Source of the DNA: Peptoniphilus lacydonensis
GTDB taxonomy: Bacteria > Bacillota > Clostridia > Tissierellales > Peptoniphilaceae
NCBI RefSeq assembly: GCF_900106515.1
Contig: NZ_FNWF01000003.1
Coordinates: 930,001 to 994,000 of the forward strand
DNA: 64,000 nt
Direction of reading: 5' to 3'
The notes beneath the pieces are model-generated. The model was not told the origin of the DNA, ran no database searches, and worked only from the letters and a program-made list of their open reading frames with translations. Of the stretch, positions 25,962 through 36,504 are shown one piece after another (positions within the stretch are counted from its first letter, which is position 1; every line of letters starts with the position of its first letter). A program made the position numbers and the translations under genes.

Positions 25962-26615
25962 ATGTATGCTGAAGACGACTATTTAATGCTAAGTGGTTTA
26001 CAACACTTTTTGTTTTGCAAAAGACAGTGGGCACTTATTCATATAGAAAATATATGGACAGAAAATTTTTTCACAGCACAAGGTCAAATAGTTCACGAAA
26101 AAGCAGACGAACCTTTTATAAAAGAGAAGAGAAAAAATATAATAATATCAAGAGCAATGTCAGTGAGTTCCAAAACTTTGGGGCTCTCGGGCAGGCTTGA
26201 TGTAATAGAATTTCATAGGTCAGAAGAAGGAATCAAACTAAAAAATAGAAGCGGAAAATGGAAACCAATAATTGTCGAATACAAACGAGGAAAAAAGAAA
26301 AAATATGATTATGACAACGCTCAACTAATGGCACAAGCAATTTGTATAGAAGAGGACTTTAACATAAAACTTGAATATGGATATGTTTACTACAACGAAA
26401 CTGATACAAGAGAAAAAGTAGAATTCACAGAAGAACTTAGAAGTTTAACAATAAATTCTTCAGAAAAAATGCATGAATATTACAAAAACAAATACATACC
26501 AAGAGCAGAATATTTTAAAAATTGCAAACTTTGTTCACTTTGTGAAGAATGTAGACCTAGACTCACAAAAAAGATAAAAAGTGTTAGTAATTATATTTAT
26601 GGAGCAGAGTTATGA
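25962..26615 (+). CDS. cas4: Cas4 Fe-S exonuclease
   Basis: The 217-residue Cas4 has Cys19 (FLFCKRQW) and a C-terminal cysteine cluster at 188, 191, 194 and 197 that together hold a 4Fe-4S cluster, plus RecB-like nuclease residues in GLSGRLDVIEF and IIVEYKRGK. Cas4 trims prespacers and enforces PAM choice with Cas1-Cas2. It starts two bases after cas7c and overlaps cas1 by four bases (ATGA). Confidence 0.95.
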   Translation: MYAEDDYLMLSGLQHFLFCKRQWALIHIENIWTENFFTAQGQIVHEKADEPFIKEKRKNIIISRAMSVSSKTLGLSGRLDVIEFHRSEEGIKLKNRSGKWKPIIVEYKRGKKKKYDYDNAQLMAQAICIEEDFNIKLEYGYVYYNETDTREKVEFTEELRSLTINSSEKMHEYYKNKYIPRAEYFKNCKLCSLCEECRPRLTKKIKSVSNYIYGAEL

Positions 26616-27643
26616 AAAAATTATTAAACACACTTTATGTGACAAATCCAGATTACTATCTTAAAAAAGAAGGAAGGAATATATCAGTAACATTGGATTC
26701 AAAAAGAGTAGCAAGATATCCTATCCACATTTTAAAACAAATAGTTTGCTTTAACTATATGGGAGTAAGCCCAGCTCTTATGAAGATGTGCATGGAAGAA
26801 AATGTTGCAATAACATTTTTTACACCCTATGGGAAATATTGTGGCAGAGTAATAGGTGCATCTTATGGAAATATTTACACAAGGAAAAAACAATATAAAA
26901 TGCAGGAATCAGAAGAGTCCTTAGATTTTGTAAAAAATATAATTTATGCCAAAGCCTACAATTCTAGAAAAATTTTAATAAGAGGAAAATTAGACCACAA
27001 AGATAAAGTGGATGTATTAAGATTAGAAGAAGCAATAGACGCAATAAAGATATTAATGTTAGAAATTAGAAACTGTAGTAATAAAGACAGTGTGAGAGGA
27101 ATTGAAGGGACTATAGCGAGATTTTATTTTTCTGTATTAGATGAACTAATTATAAAACAAAGAGAAGACTTTTACTTTATAGAGAGATCAAAAAGACCAC
27201 CAATGGATAGATTCAATGCATTGATTTCTTTTTTATACTCATTACTTACAAATAATATAGCAGCAGCACTTGAAGGTGTTGGAATAGATTCTTATGCAGG
27301 TTTTTTTCACACAGATAGACCGGGAAGAGTTAGCATGGCACTAGACATAATAGAAGAAATGAGAGCCCTTTTAGTTGATAAGTTTTCTCTTTCAATGATA
27401 AACTTAGGCAGAATAAATAAAAATCATTTTGAAGTAAAAGAAAATGGGGCAACATTATTAAACGAGAAAGGAAGACAAATAGTATTAGAAAATTGGAACA
27501 AAAAAGAACAAGATGAGATATATCACACATTTATAGAAGAAAATATAAAAATAGGATTACTTCCTCATATACAGGCGCAACTTTTAAATTCATACATAAG
27601 AGGAGATATAGAATCTTATCCACCATTTATGATAGGAGGATAA
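26612..27643 (+). CDS. cas1: Cas1 integrase
   Basis: A 343-residue type I-C Cas1. Catalytic residues sit in GIEGTIARFYFS (Glu), SYAGFFHTDRPGRVSMALDI (His and Asp/Glu). It forms the Cas1-Cas2 integrase that inserts spacers at the leader end of the array. Its stop overlaps a GGAGG site that serves cas2. Confidence 0.96.
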   Translation: MKKLLNTLYVTNPDYYLKKEGRNISVTLDSKRVARYPIHILKQIVCFNYMGVSPALMKMCMEENVAITFFTPYGKYCGRVIGASYGNIYTRKKQYKMQESEESLDFVKNIIYAKAYNSRKILIRGKLDHKDKVDVLRLEEAIDAIKILMLEIRNCSNKDSVRGIEGTIARFYFSVLDELIIKQREDFYFIERSKRPPMDRFNALISFLYSLLTNNIAAALEGVGIDSYAGFFHTDRPGRVSMALDIIEEMRALLVDKFSLSMINLGRINKNHFEVKENGATLLNEKGRQIVLENWNKKEQDEIYHTFIEENIKIGLLPHIQAQLLNSYIRGDIESYPPFMIGG

Positions 27644-27644
27644 A

Positions 27645-27938
27645 ATGCAAGTATTAATAACATATGACGTAGAAACAATAACATCTGAAGGCAAAAAAAG
27701 ACTTAGGCAAGTATCAAAAGTATGTGTTGATTATGGGCAAAGAGTACAAAATTCAGTATTTGAATTAAATATTTATCAAGCAGATTTATTAGAAATAAAA
27801 AACAAACTTATAAAAATAATTGATCCGCAAAAAGATTCAATAAGAATTTATAATTTAGGGAAAAATTGGGAGAGAAGAGTAGAAACATTAGGAAAAGATG
27901 ATTCCTATAATCCAGAAAAAGATTTACTTATGTTATAA
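27645..27938 (+). CDS. cas2: Cas2
   Basis: A 97-residue Cas2 with the ferredoxin-like start VLITYDVET and RLRQVSKVCVDYGQRVQNSVFE. It bridges Cas1 dimers in the integration complex. The gene ends in TTATAATG, which also forms the extended -10 promoter of the array. Confidence 0.96.
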   Translation: MQVLITYDVETITSEGKKRLRQVSKVCVDYGQRVQNSVFELNIYQADLLEIKNKLIKIIDPQKDSIRIYNLGKNWERRVETLGKDDSYNPEKDLLML

Positions 27939-28069
27939 TGGATATGAGAATTAGAGTTAAACATAAAAACATATAAACTAACTCACAAAAAATAGTAAAA
28001 AAGAAACAAAACTCTAAAAAAATGATTAGCTGTATTTTTTTTAATTGATGAAAATGTCTAAAAAATGCA
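27931..28069 (+). promoter_or_regulatory. CRISPR leader with extended -10 promoter
   Basis: TGTTATAAT (27931-27939) overlaps the cas2 stop and matches the extended -10 consensus. The following roughly 130 bases to the first repeat are AT-rich and noncoding, as expected of a leader; integration-guiding elements cannot be assigned by eye. Confidence 0.6.
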
Positions 28070-31051
28070 GTCGCACCCTTTATGGGTGCGTGGATTGAAA
28101 TAACAGAATTATCTGTACAAGTGACAAAAAAGAAGTGTCGCACCCTTTATGGGTGCGTGGATTGAAATTTATAAGGTATCACTAGGCAAACTTGCACATC
28201 AAGTCGCACCCTTTATGGGTGCGTGGATTGAAATCAAAAAGGCGAGAATATTATTTTTACTGCTGATAATGTCGCACCCTTTATGGGTGCGTGGATTGAA
28301 ATACGTTATTCATTTTCTAACTCCTTTAAATCTCATAGTCGCACCCTTTATGGGTGCGTGGATTGAAATACAGGCACTTAAAAAAAATAATGAGAGCAAT
28401 GATACGTCGCACCCTTTATGGGTGCGTGGATTGAAATAACTCTCTAAAGTTTAAAAGTTCCCACGTCTTTTCAGTCGCACCCTTTATGGGTGCGTGGATT
28501 GAAATTTCTTATATCTTTATCAAGTGTATACATTTGACTTGTCGCACCCTTTATGGGTGCGTGGATTGAAATTCATGTAAGTAACCTCAGACTCAATGCT
28601 TGTATGTCGCACCCTTTATGGGTGCGTGGATTGAAATGGTAGAAAGACAGGACTTGCTAATGTTATCCACATGTCGCACCCTTTATGGGTGCGTGGATTG
28701 AAATATTTTTCCACCCCTTTATCGAGTAAATCTTTGATGTCGCACCCTTTATGGGTGCGTGGATTGAAATTTGATAAATTTCTAAATCTAAATCAGATTC
28801 AAATTCGTCGCACCCTTTATGGGTGCGTGGATTGAAATAAAATCTGCCTTACCTTGTATCAAGTTGCCAACAAGTCGCACCCTTTATGGGTGCGTGGATT
28901 GAAATTACTATTGCAATCACTCCTTTGTTGTGTTATAATTTGTCGCACCCTTTATGGGTGCGTGGATTGAAATACTAATTTTAAGGTATAACGTAGGTGA
29001 TATGCCAGGTCGCACCCTTTATGGGTGCGTGGATTGAAATACTAATTTTAAGGTATAACGTAGGTGATATGCCAGGTCGCACCCTTTATGGGTGCGTGGA
29101 TTGAAATTCGTCTTTTAAAACTTCTACTCTAGCACCTAAAAGTCGCACCCTTTATGGGTGCGTGGATTGAAATAATTCAGCAGCTTCAAGTTCACTTTCG
29201 CTTACCACGTCGCACCCTTTATGGGTGCGTGGATTGAAATCTATAAATAGAAGAAACTTGTTATAAATCTATTATGTCGCACCCTTTATGGGTGCGTGGA
29301 TTGAAATTTTTGGGAACACGCTCTAAGCTAGTGATTGCAACGAGTCGCACCCTTTATGGGTGCGTGGATTGAAATCCAGCACGCACATCTTAAAAGCAAA
29401 AAAGATGCAGGTCGCACCCTTTATGGGTGCGTGGATTGAAATAATTTCATGTGCATCTATGCTAAATTCAAATGTTCTGTCGCACCCTTTATGGGTGCGT
29501 GGATTGAAATTCCAAGCTCTATATCTGTATCATAAAATCCTGTACGTCGCACCCTTTATGGGTGCGTGGATTGAAATGAATCATAGACAAGATTATTTTC
29601 TTTATCTAGTATGTCGCACCCTTTATGGGTGCGTGGATTGAAATATCCTTTGTCATATAAATTGCCTTTTCATAACCAGTCGCACCCTTTATGGGTGCGT
29701 GGATTGAAATCGTCTGGATTGTTGATGACTCTTACCTTTGTTTCAGTCGCACCCTTTATGGGTGCGTGGATTGAAATTGTCATTATTTGATACTTGTACT
29801 TAATACCATTTGGTCGCACCCTTTATGGGTGCGTGGATTGAAATCACATTAACTGGGATTTTAGAAGGGAAACACACTAGTCGCACCCTTTATGGGTGCG
29901 TGGATTGAAATTAAAATATCCTAAGTATGCAGTAAAGGGTAAAAAGGTCGCACCCTTTATGGGTGCGTGGATTGAAATGTTAAATTTTCACTTTTATTTG
30001 TTCCTACATACAGTCGCACCCTTTATGGGTGCGTGGATTGAAATAACGCTTTACTATCACGTTACTCCCTCACCGTTTGTCGCACCCTTTATGGGTGCGT
30101 GGATTGAAATTATAGATACTAACAATAATAAGATTTAAATTGTTAGGTCGCACCCTTTATGGGTGCGTGGATTGAAATCTTATGAAATGGTATATGTAGG
30201 TCTGACAACACCAGTCGCACCCTTTATGGGTGCGTGGATTGAAATTATATAATAAAGAAATTGTATGTTTTTGGTTTTTATGTCGCACCCTTTATGGGTG
30301 CGTGGATTGAAATCCGTTGTGGTTGCAGTAGAGAAAACAAAAAACAAGTCGCACCCTTTATGGGTGCGTGGATTGAAATCATTATTTACTTTATACGATA
30401 ATTCAAATTCCGTTGTCGCACCCTTTATGGGTGCGTGGATTGAAATGAGGTTGATGATATATCTTGCAAAGGCAAGGGAAAGTCGCACCCTTTATGGGTG
30501 CGTGGATTGAAATATGAGGCTCCAGAGAAATTTTCTACTGCAGGACCTGTCGCACCCTTTATGGGTGCGTGGATTGAAATCTCCAAAGTCTCTGATGACC
30601 TGACGGGAGTTTCTAGTCGCACCCTTTATGGGTGCGTGGATTGAAATTTTGCATCTACTACCATCGTTAATAACGCAAACCCGTCGCACCCTTTATGGGT
30701 GCGTGGATTGAAATTATAAATTTACAATATAACATTTTAGAAGATTTAAGTCGCACCCTTTATGGGTGCGTGGATTGAAATGTCAATTGTAAACGACATT
30801 ATGATGGATTATTATCCGTCGCACCCTTTATGGGTGCGTGGATTGAAATTTCTATGGTGTCAAAAGTTCCCAAATATTTGTTTTGTCGCACCCTTTATGG
30901 GTGCGTGGATTGAAATGATGGCGACTTGATATTTTTACGAAAAACCAGTGAGTCGCACCCTTTATGGGTGCGTGGATTGAAATATACACAATGTAGAGAA
31001 GCTAAGGGAAAAGCCACTTGTCGCATCCTTTATGGGTGCGTGAATTGAAAT
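28070..31051 (+). CRISPR. Type I-C CRISPR array, 45 repeats / 44 spacers
   Basis: Forty-five direct repeats of 32 bases begin at 28070. Each has arms CGCACCC and GGGTGCG around TTTAT, then the 11-base handle TGGATTGAAAT. Spacers are mostly 33-36 bases. The first 44 repeats look identical; the last (31020-31051) has two changes (CGCACCC to CGCATCC and TGGATTG to TGAATTG), marking the leader-distal end. Spacers 14 (28974-29008) and 15 (29041-29075) are identical. Open frames seen across the array come from the repeat itself and are not genes. Confidence 0.99.
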
Positions 31052-31071
31052 AAAAGTTTAAAATACAAATG

Positions 31072-31128
31072 ATGCTTTTAGGTAGAGTTAATTTTTGATT
31101 TGCTCAACTGTAAAAGCATTTTTTATTT
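31072..31128 (+). terminator. Terminator after the CRISPR array
   Basis: ATGCTTTTA (31072-31080) pairs with TAAAAGCAT (31111-31119), with a possible nested AGTT/AACT pairing, followed by a run of T residues. It probably ends the pre-crRNA. Confidence 0.6.
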
Positions 31129-31275
31129 GAATTTATTAAAAAGTTAATTATACTTTAACAAATGTGTAGTCTTAATAGCTTTGTAGTATAATAAAAATAG
31201 CGTGCTATGAGATTTTTTGTAAAAACTTGTAGAAATTTATTTTATTTATTATAATACTTTTATTATGGAGGTAAT

Positions 31276-32979
31276 ATGAGATTATCAAAACTTTATATGC
31301 CAACTTTAAGGGAAGATCCTCAAGATGCAGAGATTGCATCTCACAAGTTTCTTTTAAGAGCTGGTATGATTAGAAAATCTGCTAGTGGTATTTATACATA
31401 TTTGCCACTTGGTTATAGATCTATTAGAAAAATTGAAAATATTGTGCGTGAAGAGATGGATAATGCAGGGGCTATGGAAATTTTAATGTCTGCTATCCAA
31501 CCTTCTGAAATTTGGAAAGAGTCTGGAAGATGGGAAAAGTTTGGACCAGAGATGTTTAAATTAAAGGATAGAAATGATAGAGAGTTTTGTCTTGGACCTA
31601 CTGCGGAAGAATATTTTACTACTCTTGTTAGGGATGAAGTCAAGTCTTATAAGGATCTTCCTTTAAATTTATATCAAATTCAAACTAAATATAGAGATGA
31701 AAAAAGGCCTAGATTTGGCATCAATAGAGCCAGAGAATTTTCTATGAAGGATGCCTATACTTTTGATGTTTCTCCTGAAACTTTAGAAATTTCTTACAAT
31801 AATATGTACAATGCTTATGAAAAAATCTTTGATAGGTTAGAGCTTGATTATAAAATTGTTGAGGGCGACAATGGTGCAATGGGAGGAACTGGCTCTCATG
31901 AATTCATTGCTCTTTCTGAAACTGGTGAAGGTGTTATTGTTTATTCTAATTCTGGTAAGTTTGGTGCGACAGAAGAAAAAGCTCCTGTTGAGTATATTCT
32001 TCCTCAAAGTAAAGATGTAAAAGATTTGGAAAAAGTTCACACTCCTAATGCTAGTACAATTGAAGAGGTTTCTAAGTTTTTAGATGTTGATTCTAAAAGA
32101 TGTGCTAAGGCAATTGACCTTATGATTGAAGATGAGCCTGTTATTGTTTTTATTCCAGGGGACAGGGAACTTAATCTTGCTAAACTTGTTTCTTACACTG
32201 GCGTAGCTGAACACGATATTAGAATGATGGAAGATAGTGAAATTGAATCTATAAAAACTAAAAAAGGTTACACTGGTCCAATTGATTTAGATGTTAGAAA
32301 GATTTTTGATAAAAGAATAACAGAAATAAATAATCTTGTAATTGGAGCTAATGAAGATGAGTACCACTATGTTAATGCAAATTATGGCAGAGATTTTGAT
32401 GGAGAAGTTGTTGATGACCTTTTACTTGTGACAGAAGGCGATAAGGTGCCTGGTACTGATGAAGACTATAAATTTGCAAGGGGTATTGAAGTTGGGAATA
32501 TTTTTAAATTGGGTACAAAATATTCAGAGGCTTTAAATGCTACTTATCTAGATGAAAATGGTAAAAGCAATTATTTCTATATGGGTTCTTATGGTGTTGG
32601 AATTACAAGATCTGTGACTGCTGTAATTGAACAGAATCACGATGACAATGGAATTATTTGGCCTATGGCTGTTGCACCTTATGAAGCAATTGTTACTATT
32701 GTAAATACAAAGGATGATGATCAAGTTGCTCTTGGCGAAAGAATTTATGAAGATTTAAAATCTCAAGGTGTAGAAGTTTTGCTTGATGATAGAAAAGAAA
32801 GAGCAGGAGTTAAATTTAAGGACAGAGATTTAATTGGAATTCCACTTAGAATTACTTGTGGTAAAAAATCTTCTTATAATATTGTTGAATATTCAACTAG
32901 AAGAGAATTGAAAAATTTTGAGATTTCTTTTGAAGATGCAATTAGAACTGTTTTAAATGAAGTAGAAAAGGTTAGGTAA
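31276..32979 (+). CDS. proS: Prolyl-tRNA synthetase, bacterial type
   Basis: A 567-residue class II synthetase. The catalytic core has motif 2 (TKYRDEKRPRFGINRAREF, about 137-155) and motif 3 (SYGVGITRSVTAVIEQ), interrupted by an INS editing domain (about 225-400) that removes mis-charged alanine, and a C-terminal anticodon-binding domain. It charges tRNA-Pro. The ATG follows TATGGAGGTAAT. A small PC4-type gene starts two bases after the stop. No T-box was seen upstream. Confidence 0.96.
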   Translation: MRLSKLYMPTLREDPQDAEIASHKFLLRAGMIRKSASGIYTYLPLGYRSIRKIENIVREEMDNAGAMEILMSAIQPSEIWKESGRWEKFGPEMFKLKDRNDREFCLGPTAEEYFTTLVRDEVKSYKDLPLNLYQIQTKYRDEKRPRFGINRAREFSMKDAYTFDVSPETLEISYNNMYNAYEKIFDRLELDYKIVEGDNGAMGGTGSHEFIALSETGEGVIVYSNSGKFGATEEKAPVEYILPQSKDVKDLEKVHTPNASTIEEVSKFLDVDSKRCAKAIDLMIEDEPVIVFIPGDRELNLAKLVSYTGVAEHDIRMMEDSEIESIKTKKGYTGPIDLDVRKIFDKRITEINNLVIGANEDEYHYVNANYGRDFDGEVVDDLLLVTEGDKVPGTDEDYKFARGIEVGNIFKLGTKYSEALNATYLDENGKSNYFYMGSYGVGITRSVTAVIEQNHDDNGIIWPMAVAPYEAIVTIVNTKDDDQVALGERIYEDLKSQGVEVLLDDRKERAGVKFKDRDLIGIPLRITCGKKSSYNIVEYSTRRELKNFEISFEDAIRTVLNEVEKVR

Positions 32980-32980
32980 T

Positions 32981-33202
32981 ATGAGCGATTTTAAATTTGA
33001 AATAACAGAACATTTAGGAGTTCTTTCTGAAAGTACTAAGGGATGGACTAAGGAACTAAATAAAGTTAGTTTTAATGATAGACCACCTAAATATGACCTT
33101 AGAGAATGGGATCCAAATCATGAAAAAATGTCAAAAGGTGTAACACTTAATGATGAAGAAATAGAAATACTCTCTAAGATACTAAGGGACAGAGGGATTT
33201 AA
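32981..33202 (+). CDS. YdbC/PC4-like single-stranded nucleic-acid-binding protein
   Basis: A 73-residue protein with the compact PC4/YdbC pattern: EITEHLGVLSES, GWTKELNKVSFND, PPKYDLREWDPNHEKM and GVTLNDEEIEIL. Family members form dimers that bind single-stranded DNA through the beta-ridge. It is coupled to proS (start two bases after its stop). The role in this organism is unknown, but a function in replication, repair or transcription is usual for the family. Confidence 0.85.
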   Translation: MSDFKFEITEHLGVLSESTKGWTKELNKVSFNDRPPKYDLREWDPNHEKMSKGVTLNDEEIEILSKILRDRGI

Positions 33203-33271
33203 TATATTTTTAAAATAACTTATGTTATAATATATGAATGAAAAAAAGTCATGTGCGAGGAGGCAATTAAA

Positions 33272-34630
33272 ATGGAAATAAAAAAGAAAGAAAACAATAC
33301 TGTTTTTTTTGATATTGTTTTAAAAAGAGAAGATATAAATAAAGCTGAAACTGAAGTATACAAGAAAAATAAAAAGCATTTTCAACTTCCTGGTTTCAGA
33401 AAGGGTCATGTTCCTAGACAAATGATTGAAAATATGTATGGAAAAGATGTATTCTTTGAAGATGCAATCAATGAACTTTTGCCAGCAGAATATGAAAAAG
33501 CTATAAGTGAACTTGATCTTAAAGTTGTTGATCAACCAAATATTGATATTGACGAAGAATCAATTGATAAAGATGATTTAATTGTAAATGTTTCTGTTGA
33601 TGTTAAGCCTGAAGTAGAAATTAAGGATTATGAAGGAATAGAAATTGAAGATCCAACTATGGAAGTAACTGATGAACTTATTGATTCTGAAGTTGAAAAT
33701 GAAAGAGCAATGAATGCAAGAATTATAAATGTTGATGACAGGGCTGTAGAAGAAGGCGACACTGTAAATATTGATTTTAAAGGTTCTTTAGATGGGGAAT
33801 ATTTTGATGGTGGCACTGCTGAAAGTCAAGATCTTAAAGTTGGTTCAAATACATTTATTCCGGGCTTTGAAGAACAATTAATAGGTCATGAAATTGGAGA
33901 AGAATTTGATATAAATGTAAAGTTCCCAGAAGATTATCATCAAAAAGATCTTGCCGAGAAGGATGCTAAATTTGAAATTAAAATAAATAGTATTTCCTAT
34001 GAAGAACTTCCTGAACTTGACGATGAGTTTGTGAAAGACATTTCTGAATTTGATACTCTTGATGAATTTAAAGAAGATCTTAGAAAGAAAAAAGAAGAAG
34101 AATTCAAAGTTAATTCTAAAATGGAAAAAGAAAGAAGAGCAATAGATAAAATCGGTGAAATGGTAGATACAGATATTCCTGAAGGAATGATTAACGCTCA
34201 AATTGATGATATGATTAGAAATTATGATCAAACTCTTAGAGCACAAGGAATAAGTTTTGAAGACTATATTAAAATGGTAGGTCAAAGTCTTGATGAGTTT
34301 AAGGAAACTATGAAACCAGAAGCTGAAAAGACTGTTAAAAATGACCTTGCACTAGAAGCTCTTGTTAAGTCCGAAAATGTTGAAGTAAGTGATGAAGAAG
34401 TCGAAGAAGAAGTAAATAAAGTTGTAGAAGAGTACTTCAAAGACGACAAGGATCACATGGAAAAAATGAGAGAATATATGCTAAATCAAAATAAGGAAGT
34501 TGTAAGAGAGGACCTTAAGAAGAGAAAAGCAATTGATAAATTAGTAGAAAAAGTAAAATTTGTAGAACCAGAAGAAACTACTGAAGAAGAAATTAAAGAA
34601 GAAGTAAAAAAAGATAAAGAAGATAAATAA
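33272..34630 (+). CDS. tig: Trigger factor
   Basis: The 452-residue chaperone has the N-terminal ribosome-binding domain with the signature GFRKGHVPRQMI (about 43-54), a central FKBP-type prolyl isomerase domain (about 155-240; EEGDTVNIDFKGSLDG), and a long helical C-terminal chaperone domain ending in an acidic/lysine-rich tail. It binds nascent chains at the ribosome exit. The ATG at 33272 follows CGAGGAGGC; an in-frame upstream start would overlap that site. It is followed by clpP and clpX, a common bacterial order. Confidence 0.96.
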   Translation: MEIKKKENNTVFFDIVLKREDINKAETEVYKKNKKHFQLPGFRKGHVPRQMIENMYGKDVFFEDAINELLPAEYEKAISELDLKVVDQPNIDIDEESIDKDDLIVNVSVDVKPEVEIKDYEGIEIEDPTMEVTDELIDSEVENERAMNARIINVDDRAVEEGDTVNIDFKGSLDGEYFDGGTAESQDLKVGSNTFIPGFEEQLIGHEIGEEFDINVKFPEDYHQKDLAEKDAKFEIKINSISYEELPELDDEFVKDISEFDTLDEFKEDLRKKKEEEFKVNSKMEKERRAIDKIGEMVDTDIPEGMINAQIDDMIRNYDQTLRAQGISFEDYIKMVGQSLDEFKETMKPEAEKTVKNDLALEALVKSENVEVSDEEVEEEVNKVVEEYFKDDKDHMEKMREYMLNQNKEVVREDLKKRKAIDKLVEKVKFVEPEETTEEEIKEEVKKDKEDK

Positions 34631-34647
34631 TCAGAGGATGTGATTAA

Positions 34648-35232
34648 ATGGCATTAGTGCCAATGGTAGTAGAACAAACGAATAGGGGAGAAAGATCCTA
34701 TGACATTTATTCAAGGCTTTTAAAGGACAGAATTATTTTTGCCAGTGGCGAAGTAAATGATGCTATGGCAGATTTAATAGTTGCACAACTTTTGTTTTTA
34801 GAATCTGAAGATCCGAATAAAGATATACAACTTTATATTAATTCACCTGGCGGATCTGTCAGTGCAGGTTTTGCAATTTATGATACTATGAATTATATAA
34901 AGCCAGATGTATCTACAATTTGTATAGGAATGGCTGCATCAATGGGTGCTTTTTTACTTGCGTCAGGTGCAAAAGGAAAGAGATTTGCACTTCCTAATTC
35001 TGACATTATGATTCATCAACCTTCTGGTGGAGCACAAGGTCAAGCAAGTGATATACAAATTAATGCAGAAAAGATTTTAAAAATTAGACACAAATTAAAT
35101 GAAATTTTATCTGATAGAACTGGTCAACCTCTTGAAAAAATTGAAAGAGATACGGATAGAGATTACTGGCTTAGTTCAGAAGAAGCCAAAAAGTATGGTT
35201 TAATAGATAAAGTTATTGAAAAAAGGTCTTGA
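34648..35232 (+). CDS. clpP: ClpP protease subunit
   Basis: A 194-residue ClpP with the catalytic triad Ser98 (GMAASMGA), His123 (MIHQPSGG) and Asp172. It forms the tetradecameric chamber that works with ClpX and other Clp ATPases in regulated proteolysis. The ATG follows AGAGGATGTG. clpX starts 8 bases after the stop, so the pair is cotranscribed. Confidence 0.97.
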   Translation: MALVPMVVEQTNRGERSYDIYSRLLKDRIIFASGEVNDAMADLIVAQLLFLESEDPNKDIQLYINSPGGSVSAGFAIYDTMNYIKPDVSTICIGMAASMGAFLLASGAKGKRFALPNSDIMIHQPSGGAQGQASDIQINAEKILKIRHKLNEILSDRTGQPLEKIERDTDRDYWLSSEEAKKYGLIDKVIEKRS

Positions 35233-35240
35233 GGTGAAAT

Positions 35241-36458
35241 ATGGCAAATACAGATGAAATTTTGAGATGTTCATTCTGTGGGAAAACACAAAATCAAGTG
35301 AATAGATTAATCGCCGGGCCTAATGTAAATATATGTGATGAGTGCATAGAGAGATGCCACTCAATTTTAGAAGAGGAAGTTCCTGTAAATATTAATAGAG
35401 ACTTCAACTTGAAGAAACCTAATGAGATAAAAGAAATTTTAGATCAGTATGTTGTAAAACAAGAAGATGCGAAAAGAGCTCTTGCAGTAGCTGTATACAA
35501 TCATTATAAGAGAATTAGTTCTTCAAAAAAAGCAGATAAAGATATTGAACTTCAAAAGTCAAATATTTTAATGATTGGACCAACAGGATCAGGAAAAACT
35601 CTTCTTGCACAGACTTTAGCAAGACTTTTAAATGTTCCCTTTGCCATTGCTGATGCAACTACCCTAACTGAAGCTGGATATGTTGGTGAAGATGTTGAGA
35701 ATATTATCTTGAAGTTAATTCAAAATGCAGATTATGACATTGAAAGAGCAGAAAAGGGAATCATCTATATTGATGAAATAGATAAGATTGCTAGGAAGTC
35801 TGAAAATGTATCTATTACAAGAGATGTAAGCGGTGAAGGAGTTCAACAGGCTTTGCTGAAAATAATTGAGGGGACTGTTGCAAATGTTCCTCCACAAGGC
35901 GGAAGAAAACATCCTTCTCAAGAGTTTATCCAAGTCGACACTACAAATATTTTATTTATTGTTGGTGGAGCTTTTGATGGAATTGAAAAGATTATCGAAA
36001 ATAGAACTGCAAAATCTTCTATGGGTTTTGGGTCAGAGATTGTCGATAAAAGAGCAAATAGAGAAAATATTCTTAAAAAAGTTGAAACTGAAGACTTATT
36101 AAAGTTTGGACTTATACCAGAACTCATAGGCAGACTTCCTGTAACTATAACTCTTGAGGAATTAGACGAAGATGCCCTAGTAGAAATTTTGACTAAGCCA
36201 AAGAATGCCCTTGTAAAACAATACAAGGAGCTATTAAAGTTTGACGATGTTGAATTAATTTTTGACGACCAAGCCCTAAATTATATTGCAAAGAAGGCAA
36301 TAGAAAAGAAGGCAGGAGCTAGAGGCTTAAGAGGAGTTATCGAAAACACCATTATGAATGTCATGTACGAAATTCCTTCAAGAGATGACATCAAGGCAGT
36401 AAAAATAACTAAGGAATCAGTAGAAGGCACAGCATCTGCTGAGTTAATAAAAAAATAA
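35241..36458 (+). CDS. clpX: ClpX ATPase subunit
   Basis: The 405-residue unfoldase has an N-terminal C4 zinc-binding domain (CSFCGKTQ ... CDECIERC, about 10-36) and an AAA+ domain with Walker A GPTGSGKT (about 114-121), Walker [11 protein letters not shown], the [22 protein letters not shown] sensor region (in parts) and an IGF/IGR-type ClpP-docking loop. It recognises tagged substrates and feeds ClpP. The terminator that follows separates it from lon. Confidence 0.97.
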   Translation: MANTDEILRCSFCGKTQNQVNRLIAGPNVNICDECIERCHSILEEEVPVNINRDFNLKKPNEIKEILDQYVVKQEDAKRALAVAVYNHYKRISSSKKADKDIELQKSNILMIGPTGSGKTLLAQTLARLLNVPFAIADATTLTEAGYVGEDVENIILKLIQNADYDIERAEKGIIYIDEIDKIARKSENVSITRDVSGEGVQQALLKIIEGTVANVPPQGGRKHPSQEFIQVDTTNILFIVGGAFDGIEKIIENRTAKSSMGFGSEIVDKRANRENILKKVETEDLLKFGLIPELIGRLPVTITLEELDEDALVEILTKPKNALVKQYKELLKFDDVELIFDDQALNYIAKKAIEKKAGARGLRGVIENTIMNVMYEIPSRDDIKAVKITKESVEGTASAELIKK

Positions 36459-36468
36459 AAATAAATTT

Positions 36469-36492
36469 AGCCGTGGTTGACACGGCTTTTTT
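36469..36492 (+). terminator. Intrinsic terminator after clpX
   Basis: AGCCGTG (36469-36475) pairs with CACGGCT (36481-36487) across a five-base loop, followed by T residues. lon starts only 13 bases further, so the hairpin may also modulate read-through into lon. Confidence 0.8.
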
Positions 36493-36504
36493 AGAAGGTG
36501 AAAA

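Noticed and set aside
28149-30689. Several open frames of 65-102 codons on both strands across the CRISPR array
   Set aside because: They are translations of the repeats (recurring APFMGAWIEI and HPLWVRGLK on plus, ISIHAPIKGAT on minus) and have no binding sites.
28070-31051. Self-targeting spacers
   Set aside because: No spacer obviously matched another part of the window on reading, but an exhaustive comparison was not possible by eye, so no claim is made.
31129-31275. T-box leader before proS
   Set aside because: The stretch is short, AT-rich and lacks the T-box sequence and specifier-loop structure.
33878-34285. Minus-strand frame of 135 codons inside tig and similar long frames opposite clpX, lon, dpaL and others
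   Set aside because: Low-complexity Phe/Ile/Ser-rich products without binding sites, opposite well-identified genes.
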